From NCBI GenBank assembly GCA_910583545.1, contig CAJTXM010000007.1:1-64000 (forward strand): DNA of 64,000 nt, given 5' to 3'. Shown here piece after piece: positions 7,500 to 15,540 of the stretch; the stretch's first letter is position 1, and the number at the start of each line of letters is the position of its first letter. Both the position numbers and the translations under genes were made by a program. The DNA is from an uncultured Christensenella sp. GTDB taxonomy: Bacteria > Bacillota > Clostridia > Christensenellales > Borkfalkiaceae. The notes under the pieces were generated by a model, which saw only the letters and a program-made list of their open reading frames with translations, searched no databases and was not told the DNA's origin.

Positions 7500-8143
7500 A
7501 CCGACGCACCCCCTTCGACAGCTTTGCTTCCGCCGTTCAATAACTTCTTTTCACCGCGCATCAGAAGAATTTTCCATACGAGGTTGAAAACAAGTATCAA
7601 AGAGGCGGTCAATATCAAAGCGTAGACCACAAATCCCAGATCGAACCAAAGCGTCGATTCCGAATAATGCGCACTTTCGGGCATATTTTCGATATAAAAT
7701 TGCTGGGAAGCGTACCACGCGTCAAAGTCAACGTTTAAAAATTTGCTTCGCCACGAAGCGTTTAATGCCATAAGCACTATCGACATAACTATATTCGTGC
7801 CGGCGCACGCGCCTATAGCAACGTAGTTAGAGATATAGTAATTTCTGCGCTTATTGCAGGCGGTAACGTATAAAACAACCGCCAGAAGTACCATTACGAT
7901 ACCGCAATACATCAGTGTATTGTTAAACGGCTGAATGAGTTCGTATAGCTTATAGTCGTATTTGCCGTCTGCCGCAGTGAAAGTGGAAACGAACTGCTCT
8001 TCGCTTCCCTGCTCGATCCTTCTGTTCTGACCGAGTTCCGCCATACTGCCGGAAAGATAAAAGAAAGCATACGCCAGACTTAACGCTCCCAATATGAGCA
8101 TTACAAGGCATAAGTACTTTTGAAATTTCATTTGGGTTTTCAT
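7496..8143 (-). CDS. Unassigned four-span membrane protein
   Basis: The 215-residue protein has an N-terminal span (LCLVMLILGALSLAYAFFYL), a 50-residue outer loop, a central pair (TLMYCGIVMVLLAVVLYVTA and a span through GACAGTNIVMSIVLMALNA), an outer loop containing many aromatic residues, and a last span (FVVYALILTASLILVFNLVW). GGGGGA precedes the ATG by a few bases. It is the first gene after the binding-lipoprotein gene and overlaps the next by 4 bases. No family was recognised. It and its three relatives in this operon look like a lineage-specific accessory set. Confidence 0.6.
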   Translation of the reverse strand: MKTQMKFQKYLCLVMLILGALSLAYAFFYLSGSMAELGQNRRIEQGSEEQFVSTFTAADGKYDYKLYELIQPFNNTLMYCGIVMVLLAVVLYVTACNKRRNYYISNYVAIGACAGTNIVMSIVLMALNASWRSKFLNVDFDAWYASQQFYIENMPESAHYSESTLWFDLGFVVYALILTASLILVFNLVWKILLMRGEKKLLNGGSKAVEGGASV

Positions 8144-8172
8144 CTATAATCCCCCGATAAAAATGTTTTTCG

Positions 8173-8198
8173 GGGCGCCCGCCCGAAGACGGGCGCCC
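8173..8198 (-). promoter_or_regulatory. GC-rich hairpin after the binding-protein gene
   Basis: GGGCGCCCG (8173-8181) and CGGGCGCCC (8190-8198) form a perfect 9-bp stem. Read leftward it is followed by CGAAAAACATTTTT, which is not a clean U-tract. Placed right after the lipoprotein gene, it probably gives partial termination or protects the 3' end so that the binding protein is made in excess of the membrane parts. Confidence 0.55.
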
Positions 8199-8220
8199 TT
8201 AAAACGTATTCTGAAAAGTA

Positions 8221-10767
8221 TTATTTTACGATTTTTACCGCTTCGTCCTGCTGGTTGTAGTCCTTCGTGAAGCCGTTGAGGATTATCCAGTTCATTATCG
8301 AGAAGAAATCTTGACCCGAACCCGTTCCGGTTATCTTCTTTAAATGGCTCTGCGAAGCCGCTTCGAGAACGTTTGTTACCTTATCGGAAGATACGGGAAG
8401 GCTTGTGGGAACTACCGTGTACCAGTAAGTGTCCGCTTTGATATCAAGCGTCATTCCCTTGATAGTGCCGAGTGCAAGGCCCGTTCCTACTTTGCCTGCT
8501 CCGACCTGTCCCATCTTGGAAGTGAGCTGGTTTTCGAACGACTGATCCTTTACGCCTACGGGAAGGGTAGAACCGATAAGCGTACGCGCATAAGTCGTAA
8601 AGCTGAGCGTACCGCCCGAAGCCGTCTTGTTGTCTGCTAATTTCCAGCCGTGTACGGGCAGACCCTTGAAAGACTTGTAGAGGTTATCCGTTATGGTCGG
8701 CGTATAGTTGCCCTTATAGTAAGTTCCGGCATATTTGACGCCCTTGTAGGTGAAGTATTCGCCTGCCGCTACGTCCGCCGAAGTCGCAATATCGTTATAC
8801 CAGAAACCGCCCGTACCTTCGGCGTCGGAAGCCATAGGTCCGAAAGTGGATACTATCTGTCCGTCGTCGGAATAGAGGAAGTCGACGAGCTGAATAGCCG
8901 CTTTGAGCTTTTCTTCGTTGCCCGCGTCTGCGAGTGCGCCGTTAAGTCCGAGACCGCTGACCTTAGTCGAACGCCAGCTCTCCGTGAAGCGGAAATATTC
9001 GTCTGCCGTAATATTGCCGTCCGCGTTGACGTCCCACTTGGAAACGGGAGTAACGACGGGTGCGAAGTAGTAGCCCTTAGGCGCGTCTTTACCGGTGACC
9101 TGAGAATCTTCCACTGCAAAGCCGTTGAGCGTCTGAGTCTGCGAATAATCGTACATCATCATTGCTTCGCCCTTTGCTTTGGTATTGAGGCCTGCGGTAT
9201 AGCCGAAATCTTTACCGCCCGAATAGTCGCCGACAAGACCTTCCTGCTTTAAAAGGTTGAGGCGTGCGCACGCCGCAAAGAATTCTTCGCTGTTGCGCGC
9301 ATCCTGAAGTTTGCCGTCTTTGTCGATATAGGTGTATTCGTAACGGGAATCTGCGCCTCTTACACCGTAAAGCTGGCTTGCAAGGCGTACCATATCGGGA
9401 GTTCTGTCGTTCTGTCCCGAACGGGGAACGATGCCCTCTACGGGGATATCCTTGTTACCCGTAAGATTTACCTGATTTGTCTTTGCAACTCTCAGAAGAG
9501 CGGCAAGATCGTCTGCATCCCAGCAAGCGTCGTATCCGTTGAAGAGATCGGAACGCGTAGCATAGTAAGCAGTGCCGTCTTCTTTCTGATAGCATACGTC
9601 GATATATGCGCGGAATAATTTTGCAAGCTTGTCGCCGGTAACTTCGGGGTTAGCCGTTATTGCCGCGTTCATTATGTCGACGATATTTCCGCTTGTACCG
9701 CTGTATGCGGAACCTGCAATGTCGTTATAAGCTTTGCCGAGGGGCTTAGTCGTATCCTTAGCCGCAGCCAGAGCGGCATCGTAATTCTTGACGATATTTA
9801 CTTTGCCCGTTCCGTCAGCGTTGGTGCTTTCGACGGTAATTTTACCCGTCGTGCCCATAAACGATTCTACTTTGACTTCAGCAGCGCAGGCGCTGTTGAA
9901 AGCAGAAGCTCCGCTTGCAGGCAGTACAGATGTTTCGTCCAAAAGCTTTTTAACCCAGTCCTGACGCATAATGCAGTATCTTTCGATATCGTTGTTACCG
10001 TCGAAATAGGGTGCAACCAAAATTGTCTTGCCTTCGCCCGTAGTCGTGTTCATACCAGACTGTAAAAGCGAGAGATAAACGACGGGGTTAGCTTCGAGGA
10101 ATTCCTTGAAGTGGGGCATATAGTCGAGATAGTCTGCAAGGTTGAGGATTTTGGTGCCGGCACTTGCGGAAGCCACCGCAACCGAAAGGTCGGTCGTAAA
10201 CAGATCGGTCCCCGCATAGCTTGCGCCGCTTTCGCCCTTAATTATATTGGTAAGGTTGTTACTCGTCTTCCAGCCCTTGTAAACGTCGTTGAATTTGATA
10301 TTGAGATCCGTTCCCATCTGCTTCCAGGCAGGTTTGAGATCTCCGTCCGTGTAGCTGTTACCGTCGGGCATCTTGATAGTAGCGCCCAGATCCTGATAGG
10401 AAGTCGAAACGGATTTTTTGTCGTGTCCGACCGCAATATTTAAAGTGACGTCCCCTCTCGAATAAGCGGAGTATTTCAGACTTCCGTCCGTATTGCGCAC
10501 ACCGTACAGGTCCTTGGTTTCGGTTTTGCCTGCGCCGCTTGAAAGGTAAGTCCAGTAACTTTTCGCCGTTTCCCAGCCTTCGGAATTGACTGCGTTTCTT
10601 ACTTCGATACCGCTCGCTTTCATATGCGCGAGAATACCTGCAGCACCCGAATCACCGGTGGGCTTTTTGTCATCGTTACCGTCGTCGCACGCGGTAAACC
10701 CGACAGCCATCGATCCTGCCATAACGAGCGAAACCGCTCCTGCGGCAATTTTTTTGAATTTGTTCAT
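8221..10767 (-). CDS. Extracellular sugar-binding lipoprotein of a CUT1 ABC importer (LplA-like)
   Basis: The 848-residue protein starts with a lipoprotein signal (MNKFKKIAAGAVSLVMAGSM, lipobox ending FTAC, Cys about residue 26) followed by an Asp-rich linker. It resembles family 1/LplA-type solute-binding proteins by position and by scattered segments (LNLADYLDYMPHFKEFLEAN; IMRQDWVKKLLDE; AAIQLVDFLYSDDGQIVSTF). At about 850 residues it is much longer than the usual 450-550. The central part carries insertions rich in Gly/Ser/Thr/Ala. AAGGAG lies 7-8 bases before the ATG. The likely ligand is a pectin-derived oligosaccharide, inferred from GH28, GH105, CE8 and the uronate genes nearby. The 5' region holds the structured element at 10827-10997. 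Confidence 0.85.
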   Translation of the reverse strand: MNKFKKIAAGAVSLVMAGSMAVGFTACDDGNDDKKPTGDSGAAGILAHMKASGIEVRNAVNSEGWETAKSYWTYLSSGAGKTETKDLYGVRNTDGSLKYSAYSRGDVTLNIAVGHDKKSVSTSYQDLGATIKMPDGNSYTDGDLKPAWKQMGTDLNIKFNDVYKGWKTSNNLTNIIKGESGASYAGTDLFTTDLSVAVASASAGTKILNLADYLDYMPHFKEFLEANPVVYLSLLQSGMNTTTGEGKTILVAPYFDGNNDIERYCIMRQDWVKKLLDETSVLPASGASAFNSACAAEVKVESFMGTTGKITVESTNADGTGKVNIVKNYDAALAAAKDTTKPLGKAYNDIAGSAYSGTSGNIVDIMNAAITANPEVTGDKLAKLFRAYIDVCYQKEDGTAYYATRSDLFNGYDACWDADDLAALLRVAKTNQVNLTGNKDIPVEGIVPRSGQNDRTPDMVRLASQLYGVRGADSRYEYTYIDKDGKLQDARNSEEFFAACARLNLLKQEGLVGDYSGGKDFGYTAGLNTKAKGEAMMMYDYSQTQTLNGFAVEDSQVTGKDAPKGYYFAPVVTPVSKWDVNADGNITADEYFRFTESWRSTKVSGLGLNGALADAGNEEKLKAAIQLVDFLYSDDGQIVSTFGPMASDAEGTGGFWYNDIATSADVAAGEYFTYKGVKYAGTYYKGNYTPTITDNLYKSFKGLPVHGWKLADNKTASGGTLSFTTYARTLIGSTLPVGVKDQSFENQLTSKMGQVGAGKVGTGLALGTIKGMTLDIKADTYWYTVVPTSLPVSSDKVTNVLEAASQSHLKKITGTGSGQDFFSIMNWIILNGFTKDYNQQDEAVKIVK

Positions 10768-10826
10768 CTTTTTCTCCTTATTTTATTTATAATAAAATTT
10801 TTATTATTTCAAATTAAATACGTTTG

Positions 10827-10997
10827 CGGCAAAAATCACACTTTTTGCCGGCAAGACCCTATTTGCGGCTTCGCCGCCTCAGCGGTGTGAATTCGCAAGA
10901 TTATATATCTGTTTGCCCTTAATATCTTGCGAAGAGCGGCAGAGCCGCTAAAATTCACGGGAAATTTTTGGCGCAGAATAGCCATAAATTTTCGTGA
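10827..10997 (-). ncRNA. Candidate structured RNA element, copy A (5' of the binding-lipoprotein gene)
   Basis: Five hairpins can be drawn (plus-strand coordinates). H1: 10827-10835/10842-10850, loop TCACAC. H2: 10865-10869/10873-10877. H3: 10892-10901/10924-10933, loop containing GTTTGCCCTTAAT. H4: 10935-10940/10944-10949. H5: 10955-10972/10981-10997, loop GCAGAATA. Copy B at 21171-21345 has the same loops and the joining segment CTCAGCGGT, with different but complementary stems. It fills the spacer between the permease stop and the lipoprotein gene, ending about 60 bases before the start codon. The leftward strand is the likely RNA sense because it matches the operon. The family was not recognised. 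Confidence 0.7.
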
Positions 10998-11004
10998 GCC
11001 TTTT

Positions 11005-11934
11005 TTATTCCTTTACGCCGCCCATATTTACGCCCTTTGCGAAGTATTTCTGAATAAAAGGATAAATCGCAAGTATGGGAATTACGGCGCAGACGACCAT
11101 TGAATAGACTGCGGAAGTTGCCGCATAGTCGTGCGAAGCCGACCAGTTTTCAATAGCTTCGACGTCGGGCTTGGCGTCGGGTCCGCGCGATATTTCTGTG
11201 AATTTTCCTATATAGTCGCGGATATAGACCTGCACGGGCCAGGAGGCGGGTTCGTTCTGCAACACCTTGTAAGCCCAGAAGTAACCGTTCCAGCGCGAAA
11301 TTCCGAAGAAGAGCGCGACCGTCGCAATCGTTGCTTTACTCATAGGAATATACACTTTGGTAAGTATCTGCAATTCGGTAGCGCCGTCGATTCTTGCGGC
11401 TTCCTCTATTTCGGAAGGCACGCCCTCGAAAGCGTTTCGAAGGAGTATTATGTTGGTTGCGTTCATACCCATTGCAAGAACGACCGTCCACTTTAAGTCG
11501 GTTATGCCGATATCGGCGAAAATATCCTTCGTGGCCATATAGTTTTCAAACTGGGGAATTATACCCGCCGAAAACCACATAGTAAATACGAGGAAGAAGT
11601 TGAAGCCCCTGCGTCCCAAAAGCCTTTTCTTCGAAAGCGCGTACGCGCCGAGCACCGAATAGCCCAGAGCCCAGATGGTTCCGAAGAAGGTTACGAACAT
11701 TGTGTTGGAATAGTTTATCCAGAACATATTGTCCGTAAGCACCGCCTTAAACGCGCTTCCGCTTATACCGACGGGCCATAAAATTACGCTTCCCTTATTT
11801 ACCGCGTCCGCAGAGCTGAACGCCGCCGCAAGCGCATAAATCAAAGGATATACGCACATAAGCGCAAAAATTATAAGGAAAAAGTAAGCGACTATTCTGA
11901 AAATAAGCTCTGATTTTTCTGTCTTTCTTTTCAT
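11005..11934 (-). CDS. Sugar ABC transporter permease (LplC/YtcP type)
   Basis: This 309-residue permease has six membrane spans and the CUT1 coupling loop EEAARIDGATELQILTKVYIP-like motif (EAA...G; about residues 185-205) that docks on the ATPase. YALAAAFSSADAV and NTMFVTFFGTIWALGYSVL are typical of the LplC group of complex-polysaccharide importers. It ends with GVNMGGVKE, the usual 'kG.m.GavKg' tail of these permeases. It starts 13 bases after its partner permease and is followed at once by the structured RNA element. Substrate by context: pectin oligosaccharides. Confidence 0.92.
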   Translation of the reverse strand: MKRKTEKSELIFRIVAYFFLIIFALMCVYPLIYALAAAFSSADAVNKGSVILWPVGISGSAFKAVLTDNMFWINYSNTMFVTFFGTIWALGYSVLGAYALSKKRLLGRRGFNFFLVFTMWFSAGIIPQFENYMATKDIFADIGITDLKWTVVLAMGMNATNIILLRNAFEGVPSEIEEAARIDGATELQILTKVYIPMSKATIATVALFFGISRWNGYFWAYKVLQNEPASWPVQVYIRDYIGKFTEISRGPDAKPDVEAIENWSASHDYAATSAVYSMVVCAVIPILAIYPFIQKYFAKGVNMGGVKE

Positions 11935-11947
11935 TGCCCTTTCCCCC

Positions 11948-13033
11948 TTAATACAGCGACACGTCGGAAGCTTTTTTCGCGATTGCGTTTGCGCCGAGAA
12001 CCAGAATCATACCGATGAGGTTGTTCAGCATTTCGGCGGCTTTACCTATCGACTTGAACTCTTTGCCGTACGTCGGATTCGAGCCCCAGTCGTTTGCCAG
12101 CGTCGAAACGACGTCCGCAACCTCGTAGTTGCTGTCCGTACCGCCGGCGTTGTCGCCGAGAAGCAGGAATATCTTTTCGTATCCTACGGAAAGGAGTCCG
12201 CCTATCTTCATAATAAGCATTATGACCACCGTCGAAAGTATGCTCGGAATTACGACGTAACGCATCTGCGCCATCTTACCCGCGCCGTCTATCTGCGCCG
12301 CCTCGTAAGAAGTCGGCGAAACGGCGATTACCGCCGCAAAGAATACTATACTGTCGTAACCTGCGTGCTCCCACAGATCGGATATGATATATATCGCACG
12401 GTAATATTTTGTAGTGTAAATAAGACCGCCCTTGACCGCGTCGTCGCTTGCGCCGAAGACACCGAACAGCTTTGAAAGAAGTCCTGCGGACTGACCGTTT
12501 GTGGTTTCGGGTCTCAAAAGCACCAGAAGAAGTGACGTGACGATAACCGTCGAGAGGAATTTGGGCAGATACACGCAGACCTGCATTACGCTTCTTGCGA
12601 TATTCGAGCGGACTTCGTTGAAGAACAGAGCGAGTATTATCGGCATAGGGAAACCGAACAGAAGTCCGTAAAACGCGGTGATGAAAGTGTTTCTGAACGC
12701 TCGCCAGAACTTATGGCTTTCGGGCCCTGTGAAGAGTTCCTCGAAGAATCTTACACCCGTCCACGAAAAGGTATCTGCGTGCAGCAAATCGCCCGTGTTC
12801 GGATCTTTGAAACAGCCTATAAGCTCGTACATAGGCATATACTTCCAGAAGAAATATACAAGCACCATCGGAATGAGCATTGCGTACAAACGCCAGTCTT
12901 TCAGAATTCCGAAGCCCGTGCTCCTCCATCTGTTCCGCTCAGTTTCGTCCCTTACCTGCTGTTCGGGCGCCATTGAGTAAGTACCCGTAGTCTCGTCGTA
13001 GATAAGGAAGTCGTCACATTTGAGTTTGAACAT
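11948..13033 (-). CDS. Sugar ABC transporter permease (LplB type)
   Basis: The 361-residue protein is the second permease of the CUT1 importer, LplB-like. It has a cytoplasmic N-terminus of about 60 residues, then six spans starting at LYAMLIPMVLVYFFWKYMPM. The coupling motif is YEAAQIDGAGKMAQMRYVVIP-like (EAA...G). The ATG at 13031-13033 follows GGAGGA by 7 bases; a TTG 39 bases upstream is in frame but has no ribosome site. An insertion between spans 2 and 3 and a periplasmic stretch near LLGDNAGGTDSNYEVADVV lengthen it compared with MalF-type minimal permeases. It pairs with the permease at 11005. Confidence 0.92.
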   Translation of the reverse strand: MFKLKCDDFLIYDETTGTYSMAPEQQVRDETERNRWRSTGFGILKDWRLYAMLIPMVLVYFFWKYMPMYELIGCFKDPNTGDLLHADTFSWTGVRFFEELFTGPESHKFWRAFRNTFITAFYGLLFGFPMPIILALFFNEVRSNIARSVMQVCVYLPKFLSTVIVTSLLLVLLRPETTNGQSAGLLSKLFGVFGASDDAVKGGLIYTTKYYRAIYIISDLWEHAGYDSIVFFAAVIAVSPTSYEAAQIDGAGKMAQMRYVVIPSILSTVVIMLIMKIGGLLSVGYEKIFLLLGDNAGGTDSNYEVADVVSTLANDWGSNPTYGKEFKSIGKAAEMLNNLIGMILVLGANAIAKKASDVSLY

Positions 13034-13115
13034 CAAATTTTCCTCCACGTCGCTTAAAAAGATTTTAAGCAATTATTCGTAAAGCGTTTTCACGCCGATT
13101 ACTTTTAAAGTTTAA

Positions 13116-13153
13116 CGTTCGCGCGTGTACGCGCGAACGAAGGGCAAGCCCTT
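13116..13153 (-). terminator. Pair of hairpins after the first operon gene
   Basis: CGTTCGCGCG/CGCGCGAACG (13116-13139) is a perfect 10-bp stem with a TGTA loop. AAGGGC/GCCCTT (13140-13153) is a second small stem. Read leftward the large stem is followed by TTAAACTTTAAAAG, a weak U-tract. It may terminate partially between the 13155 gene and the transporter genes, or stabilise the upstream message. Confidence 0.5.
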
Positions 13154-13154
13154 C

Positions 13155-13859
13155 CTATTTGTCAAGCCCGTCGTCCCAGCGTTTGAGAATAGACAGCGAT
13201 TCTTCGTCTATCTCCACGGGCTCGTCCCCGAATTCGTCGCGGCGCGCAAGCTCTTTTCTCTCTTTGTCCTGTCTTAGAAGATAATGTTTCTGATCTTCGA
13301 ACATTCCGTTAAGGCGGCGCAGAATCATAACCGTGACAACCGCCATCGCAAACGAAAGCGCGCCGTATACGCCCAGCCCGAAATTTCTGCCTGCAAGAGT
13401 TAAAAAACTTTCGCCGAAACACACCCCCGCGACCGTAAGCGCGAAATTGACCGACACCCAGCCGGTAAAAACGTACAGAAGCGAAAAATACCACTTTGTG
13501 CGTATTCTCTCCTTGCCTAAAAATTTAGTCAGAAGCAAAACCGCAAGTATGCACGCGTTACCTATAATATAAATAATATAACTCTGCCAGCTTCCGCCCT
13601 GCATAGCACAAAGCACTATTCCGTCGATAACCGAATAGAAAACGCCCCAGAAGCCCCAGCGCATTATCACCGTAAGCGCTATCGGGAGCATAAAGCTTAT
13701 GTAGTAGTCGGCAACGTCTTTAAACCAGAATTTCGTTGCGCAGAACACAAGCAGATCGGAAACCGCCAAAACCACCGCAAAGAAGAATAAATCGGTTAAT
13801 TTGTATTGCCGTAAAGATATTAATCTTCCGTTTTTTCGCATTTTTATAGATTTGAACAC
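13155..13859 (-). CDS. Unassigned multi-spanning membrane protein heading the transport operon
   Basis: The 234-residue protein has about six hydrophobic segments (LTDLFFFAVVLAVSDLLVFC; YISFMLPIALTVIMRWGFW; SYIIYIIGNACILAVLLLTK; WYFSLLYVFTGWVSVNFALT; LGVYGALSFAMAVVTVMIL) and a charged 50-residue tail ending in acidic residues. The size and compact six-helix layout recall ECF transporter S components, but no signature was seen and I do not assign it. The start is either GTG at 13859 or ATG at 13841; neither has a clear Shine-Dalgarno site. It is first after the leftward promoter and divergent from the pectin methylesterase gene. It is the fifth unassigned membrane protein in this locus. Confidence 0.55.
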   Translation of the reverse strand: MFKSIKMRKNGRLISLRQYKLTDLFFFAVVLAVSDLLVFCATKFWFKDVADYYISFMLPIALTVIMRWGFWGVFYSVIDGIVLCAMQGGSWQSYIIYIIGNACILAVLLLTKFLGKERIRTKWYFSLLYVFTGWVSVNFALTVAGVCFGESFLTLAGRNFGLGVYGALSFAMAVVTVMILRRLNGMFEDQKHYLLRQDKERKELARRDEFGDEPVEIDEESLSILKRWDDGLDK

Positions 13860-13882
13860 TTTTGCATAGACAAAAATGTTAC

Positions 13883-13932
13883 ATTATATCACTTTACTAT
13901 TTGATTATATCATAGCAAAATTTAAAAATCAA
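13883..13932 (-). promoter_or_regulatory. Candidate promoter of the leftward pectin transport operon
   Basis: Read leftward, TTGATT (13932-13927) and TATAAT (13908-13903) are 18 bp apart. A second TATAAT lies at 13888-13883. The region is shared with the divergent CE8 promoter. Confidence 0.5.
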
Positions 13933-13945
13933 TAGATTTTTTTAT

Positions 13946-13973
13946 TTGAATTGCAAAAAATTTATGTTATACT
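13946..13973 (+). promoter_or_regulatory. Candidate promoter of the pectin methylesterase gene
   Basis: TTGAAT (13946-13951) and TATACT (13968-13973) are 16 bp apart. AAGGAG follows in the leader of the CE8 gene. Confidence 0.55.
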
Positions 13974-13996
13974 GTCTTAAAATAAGGAGCGGAAAT

Positions 13997-14932
13997 ATGG
14001 AATACTTACGCCTCACTCCGAAAGACGATATCGGAAAAGAAATAAACGATAAAAAAAATCCCTGTTTGATTTATCTTGAAAAGGGCGAATACAGGCAGAA
14101 AATCGAAATAAAAAGGAGCGGAGTTATTGTGACGGGCGCAGGCGACGAAACGAAAATTATCTTCGGCGACTACGCAAAAAAGATACACGCGGACGGAAAA
14201 GAATACAACACTTTCCGCACTTACACACTCTGCGTGTCCGCGGACGGCGTTACGCTGAAAAATCTTTCGGTAGTAAATTCCAACACCGAGCCTGAAACCG
14301 TCGGGCAGTGCGTGGCGCTGTCAGTCAACGGCAATAATTTTTACGGCGAAAGCCTCAACCTTGTTTCCACGCAGGACACGCTGTTTTTATCGCCTTTCCC
14401 CGACGACCTCGTCGTAAGATACGCAGGTTTTATTCCGCAAAATCAGCTTTACTGCGAAGGAAAGAGATTGCACCTTTTCAGAAACTGCCGGATTTCCGGC
14501 AACGTAGATTTCATATTCGGCTGCTCGGAAGCATACTTTAAAGACTGCCGTATAATTTCGATTGCCGATAAGCGCGGATACGGTTTCGTTGCGGCGCCTG
14601 CCCACCCTCTCGCCGAGGACAGGGGTTTTTCGTTTATCGGCTGTGAGTTCGTATCGGGCGGCGCGGACAGAGCAAGCAACTTTCTTGCAAGACCGTGGCG
14701 CGACTTCGGCAAATGCAACTTTATAAACTGCAGAATAGAAAATCATATCCGCCCCGAATTATTCGACAAGTGGAACGATACCGAACGCGACAGAACGGCG
14801 AGATTTTGCTACTACAACCTTGACTGCGGTTTTGAAATTCAGCCCGTCAAATGGTGCAGAGAGCTGGGCAAAGCCGACGCAGAAGATATTATAAACGACT
14901 GCGAACGGAAATTTAAATATTTTAATAAATGA
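13997..14932 (+). CDS. CE8 pectin methylesterase, apparently cytoplasmic
   Basis: The 311-residue right-handed beta-helix protein is a carbohydrate esterase family 8 enzyme that removes methyl esters from galacturonan. Conserved motifs: VGQCVALSVNGNNFYGESL, then QDTLF (oxyanion Gln and catalytic Asp), GNVDFIFGCSEAYFKDC (nucleophile Asp in DFIFG) and FLARPWRDFG (RPW). AAGGAG lies before the ATG at 13997; a longer TTG-started form is in frame but lacks a ribosome site. There is no signal peptide, unlike most CE8 enzymes. It would therefore act on short methylated oligosaccharides after import. It is divergent from the transporter operon and ends in a strong terminator. Confidence 0.92.
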   Translation: MEYLRLTPKDDIGKEINDKKNPCLIYLEKGEYRQKIEIKRSGVIVTGAGDETKIIFGDYAKKIHADGKEYNTFRTYTLCVSADGVTLKNLSVVNSNTEPETVGQCVALSVNGNNFYGESLNLVSTQDTLFLSPFPDDLVVRYAGFIPQNQLYCEGKRLHLFRNCRISGNVDFIFGCSEAYFKDCRIISIADKRGYGFVAAPAHPLAEDRGFSFIGCEFVSGGADRASNFLARPWRDFGKCNFINCRIENHIRPELFDKWNDTERDRTARFCYYNLDCGFEIQPVKWCRELGKADAEDIINDCERKFKYFNK

Positions 14933-14951
14933 ATTTGTCGTAATATGCGAA

Positions 14952-14981
14952 AACGCCCGAACGGAAAGCTCGGGCGTTTTT
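14952..14981. terminator. Terminator after CE8
   Basis: AACGCCCGA (14952-14960) and TCGGGCGTT (14970-14978) pair, followed by TTTAA. A-rich sequence on the other side allows use in both directions. Confidence 0.75.
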
Positions 14982-15115
14982 AATTCGGATATTAATATTA
15001 TGCGGATCGCGGACAGCATACGTCCGTTATCTTTCTGCTTTTATCGCAATATCCGCTGTCGGTTACGTAAAAGTTTAAATATCCGCAGAAAAAATATTGC
15101 ATAAAATGTTTGCAT

Positions 15116-15403
15116 TTACTGCATCGGTTCTTGTTTTTGTGCATTGCTCTGTTCCTCTAATATCTGTTTAAGCGCCGATATGTCATATAACAACTCCCTT
15201 AAAACGCGCGGTACGCTTCCCCTCAGCCCTATACGGTTTCTCGGCTTACTGCACCATAATTCACAGTAACATTTATGGTCTTTTATCTTGCCTTCCTCCG
15301 AGCAATACCCATCGGTAGTTATTTTATAGCGCGTTTCCTCTTTTGTATAAAACGCGTCGTATTTACGGCAGTTAAAGCAATAATGTTTCTTTTCGTTTTC
15401 CAT
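15116..15403 (-). CDS. Small Cys-rich hypothetical protein
   Basis: This 95-residue protein has an N-terminal cysteine cluster (HYCFNCRKYD; a CxxC), further cysteines at GYCSEE and HKCYCELWC, and a helical, Gln/Glu-rich tail (LLYDISALKQILEEQ). The Cys/His spacing suggests metal binding, as in small zinc-ribbon proteins often found on mobile elements. GGAGAG precedes the ATG. It is divergent from the XRE regulator at 15541, a common arrangement for phage or plasmid remnants. The function is not known. Confidence 0.55.
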   Translation of the reverse strand: MENEKKHYCFNCRKYDAFYTKEETRYKITTDGYCSEEGKIKDHKCYCELWCSKPRNRIGLRGSVPRVLRELLYDISALKQILEEQSNAQKQEPMQ

Positions 15404-15446
15404 TGTTTTCTCTCCTTAACTATTTATCAGTTGGTTTTGATTTAGC

Positions 15447-15540
15447 GACTAAAATGAACTTTTTTACGTTTTATTGTATTTTAGTCCATATTTTATGAAC
15501 TGTCAGGCGTTTTTCAACAAAAGTTTATATAATATGAACT
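15447..15540 (+). promoter_or_regulatory. Promoter/operator region of the XRE gene
   Basis: GACTAAAAT (15447-15455) and ATTTTAGTC (15478-15486) form an inverted repeat. ATGAACT occurs three times (about 15453, 15495 and 15534). TATAAT (15528-15533) ends only 7 bases before the start codon. The repeats are likely operator sites for the encoded HTH protein, by inference. Confidence 0.5.

Noticed and set aside
10865..10877. Small GC hairpin (GCGGC/GCCGC) as an isolated terminator
   Set aside because: It lacks a U-tract and is part of the larger five-hairpin element shared with 21171-21345.
13155..13859. Naming the six-span protein as an ECF transporter S component
   Set aside because: Only size and topology fit; no motif or linked energising genes (EcfA/EcfT) are present.
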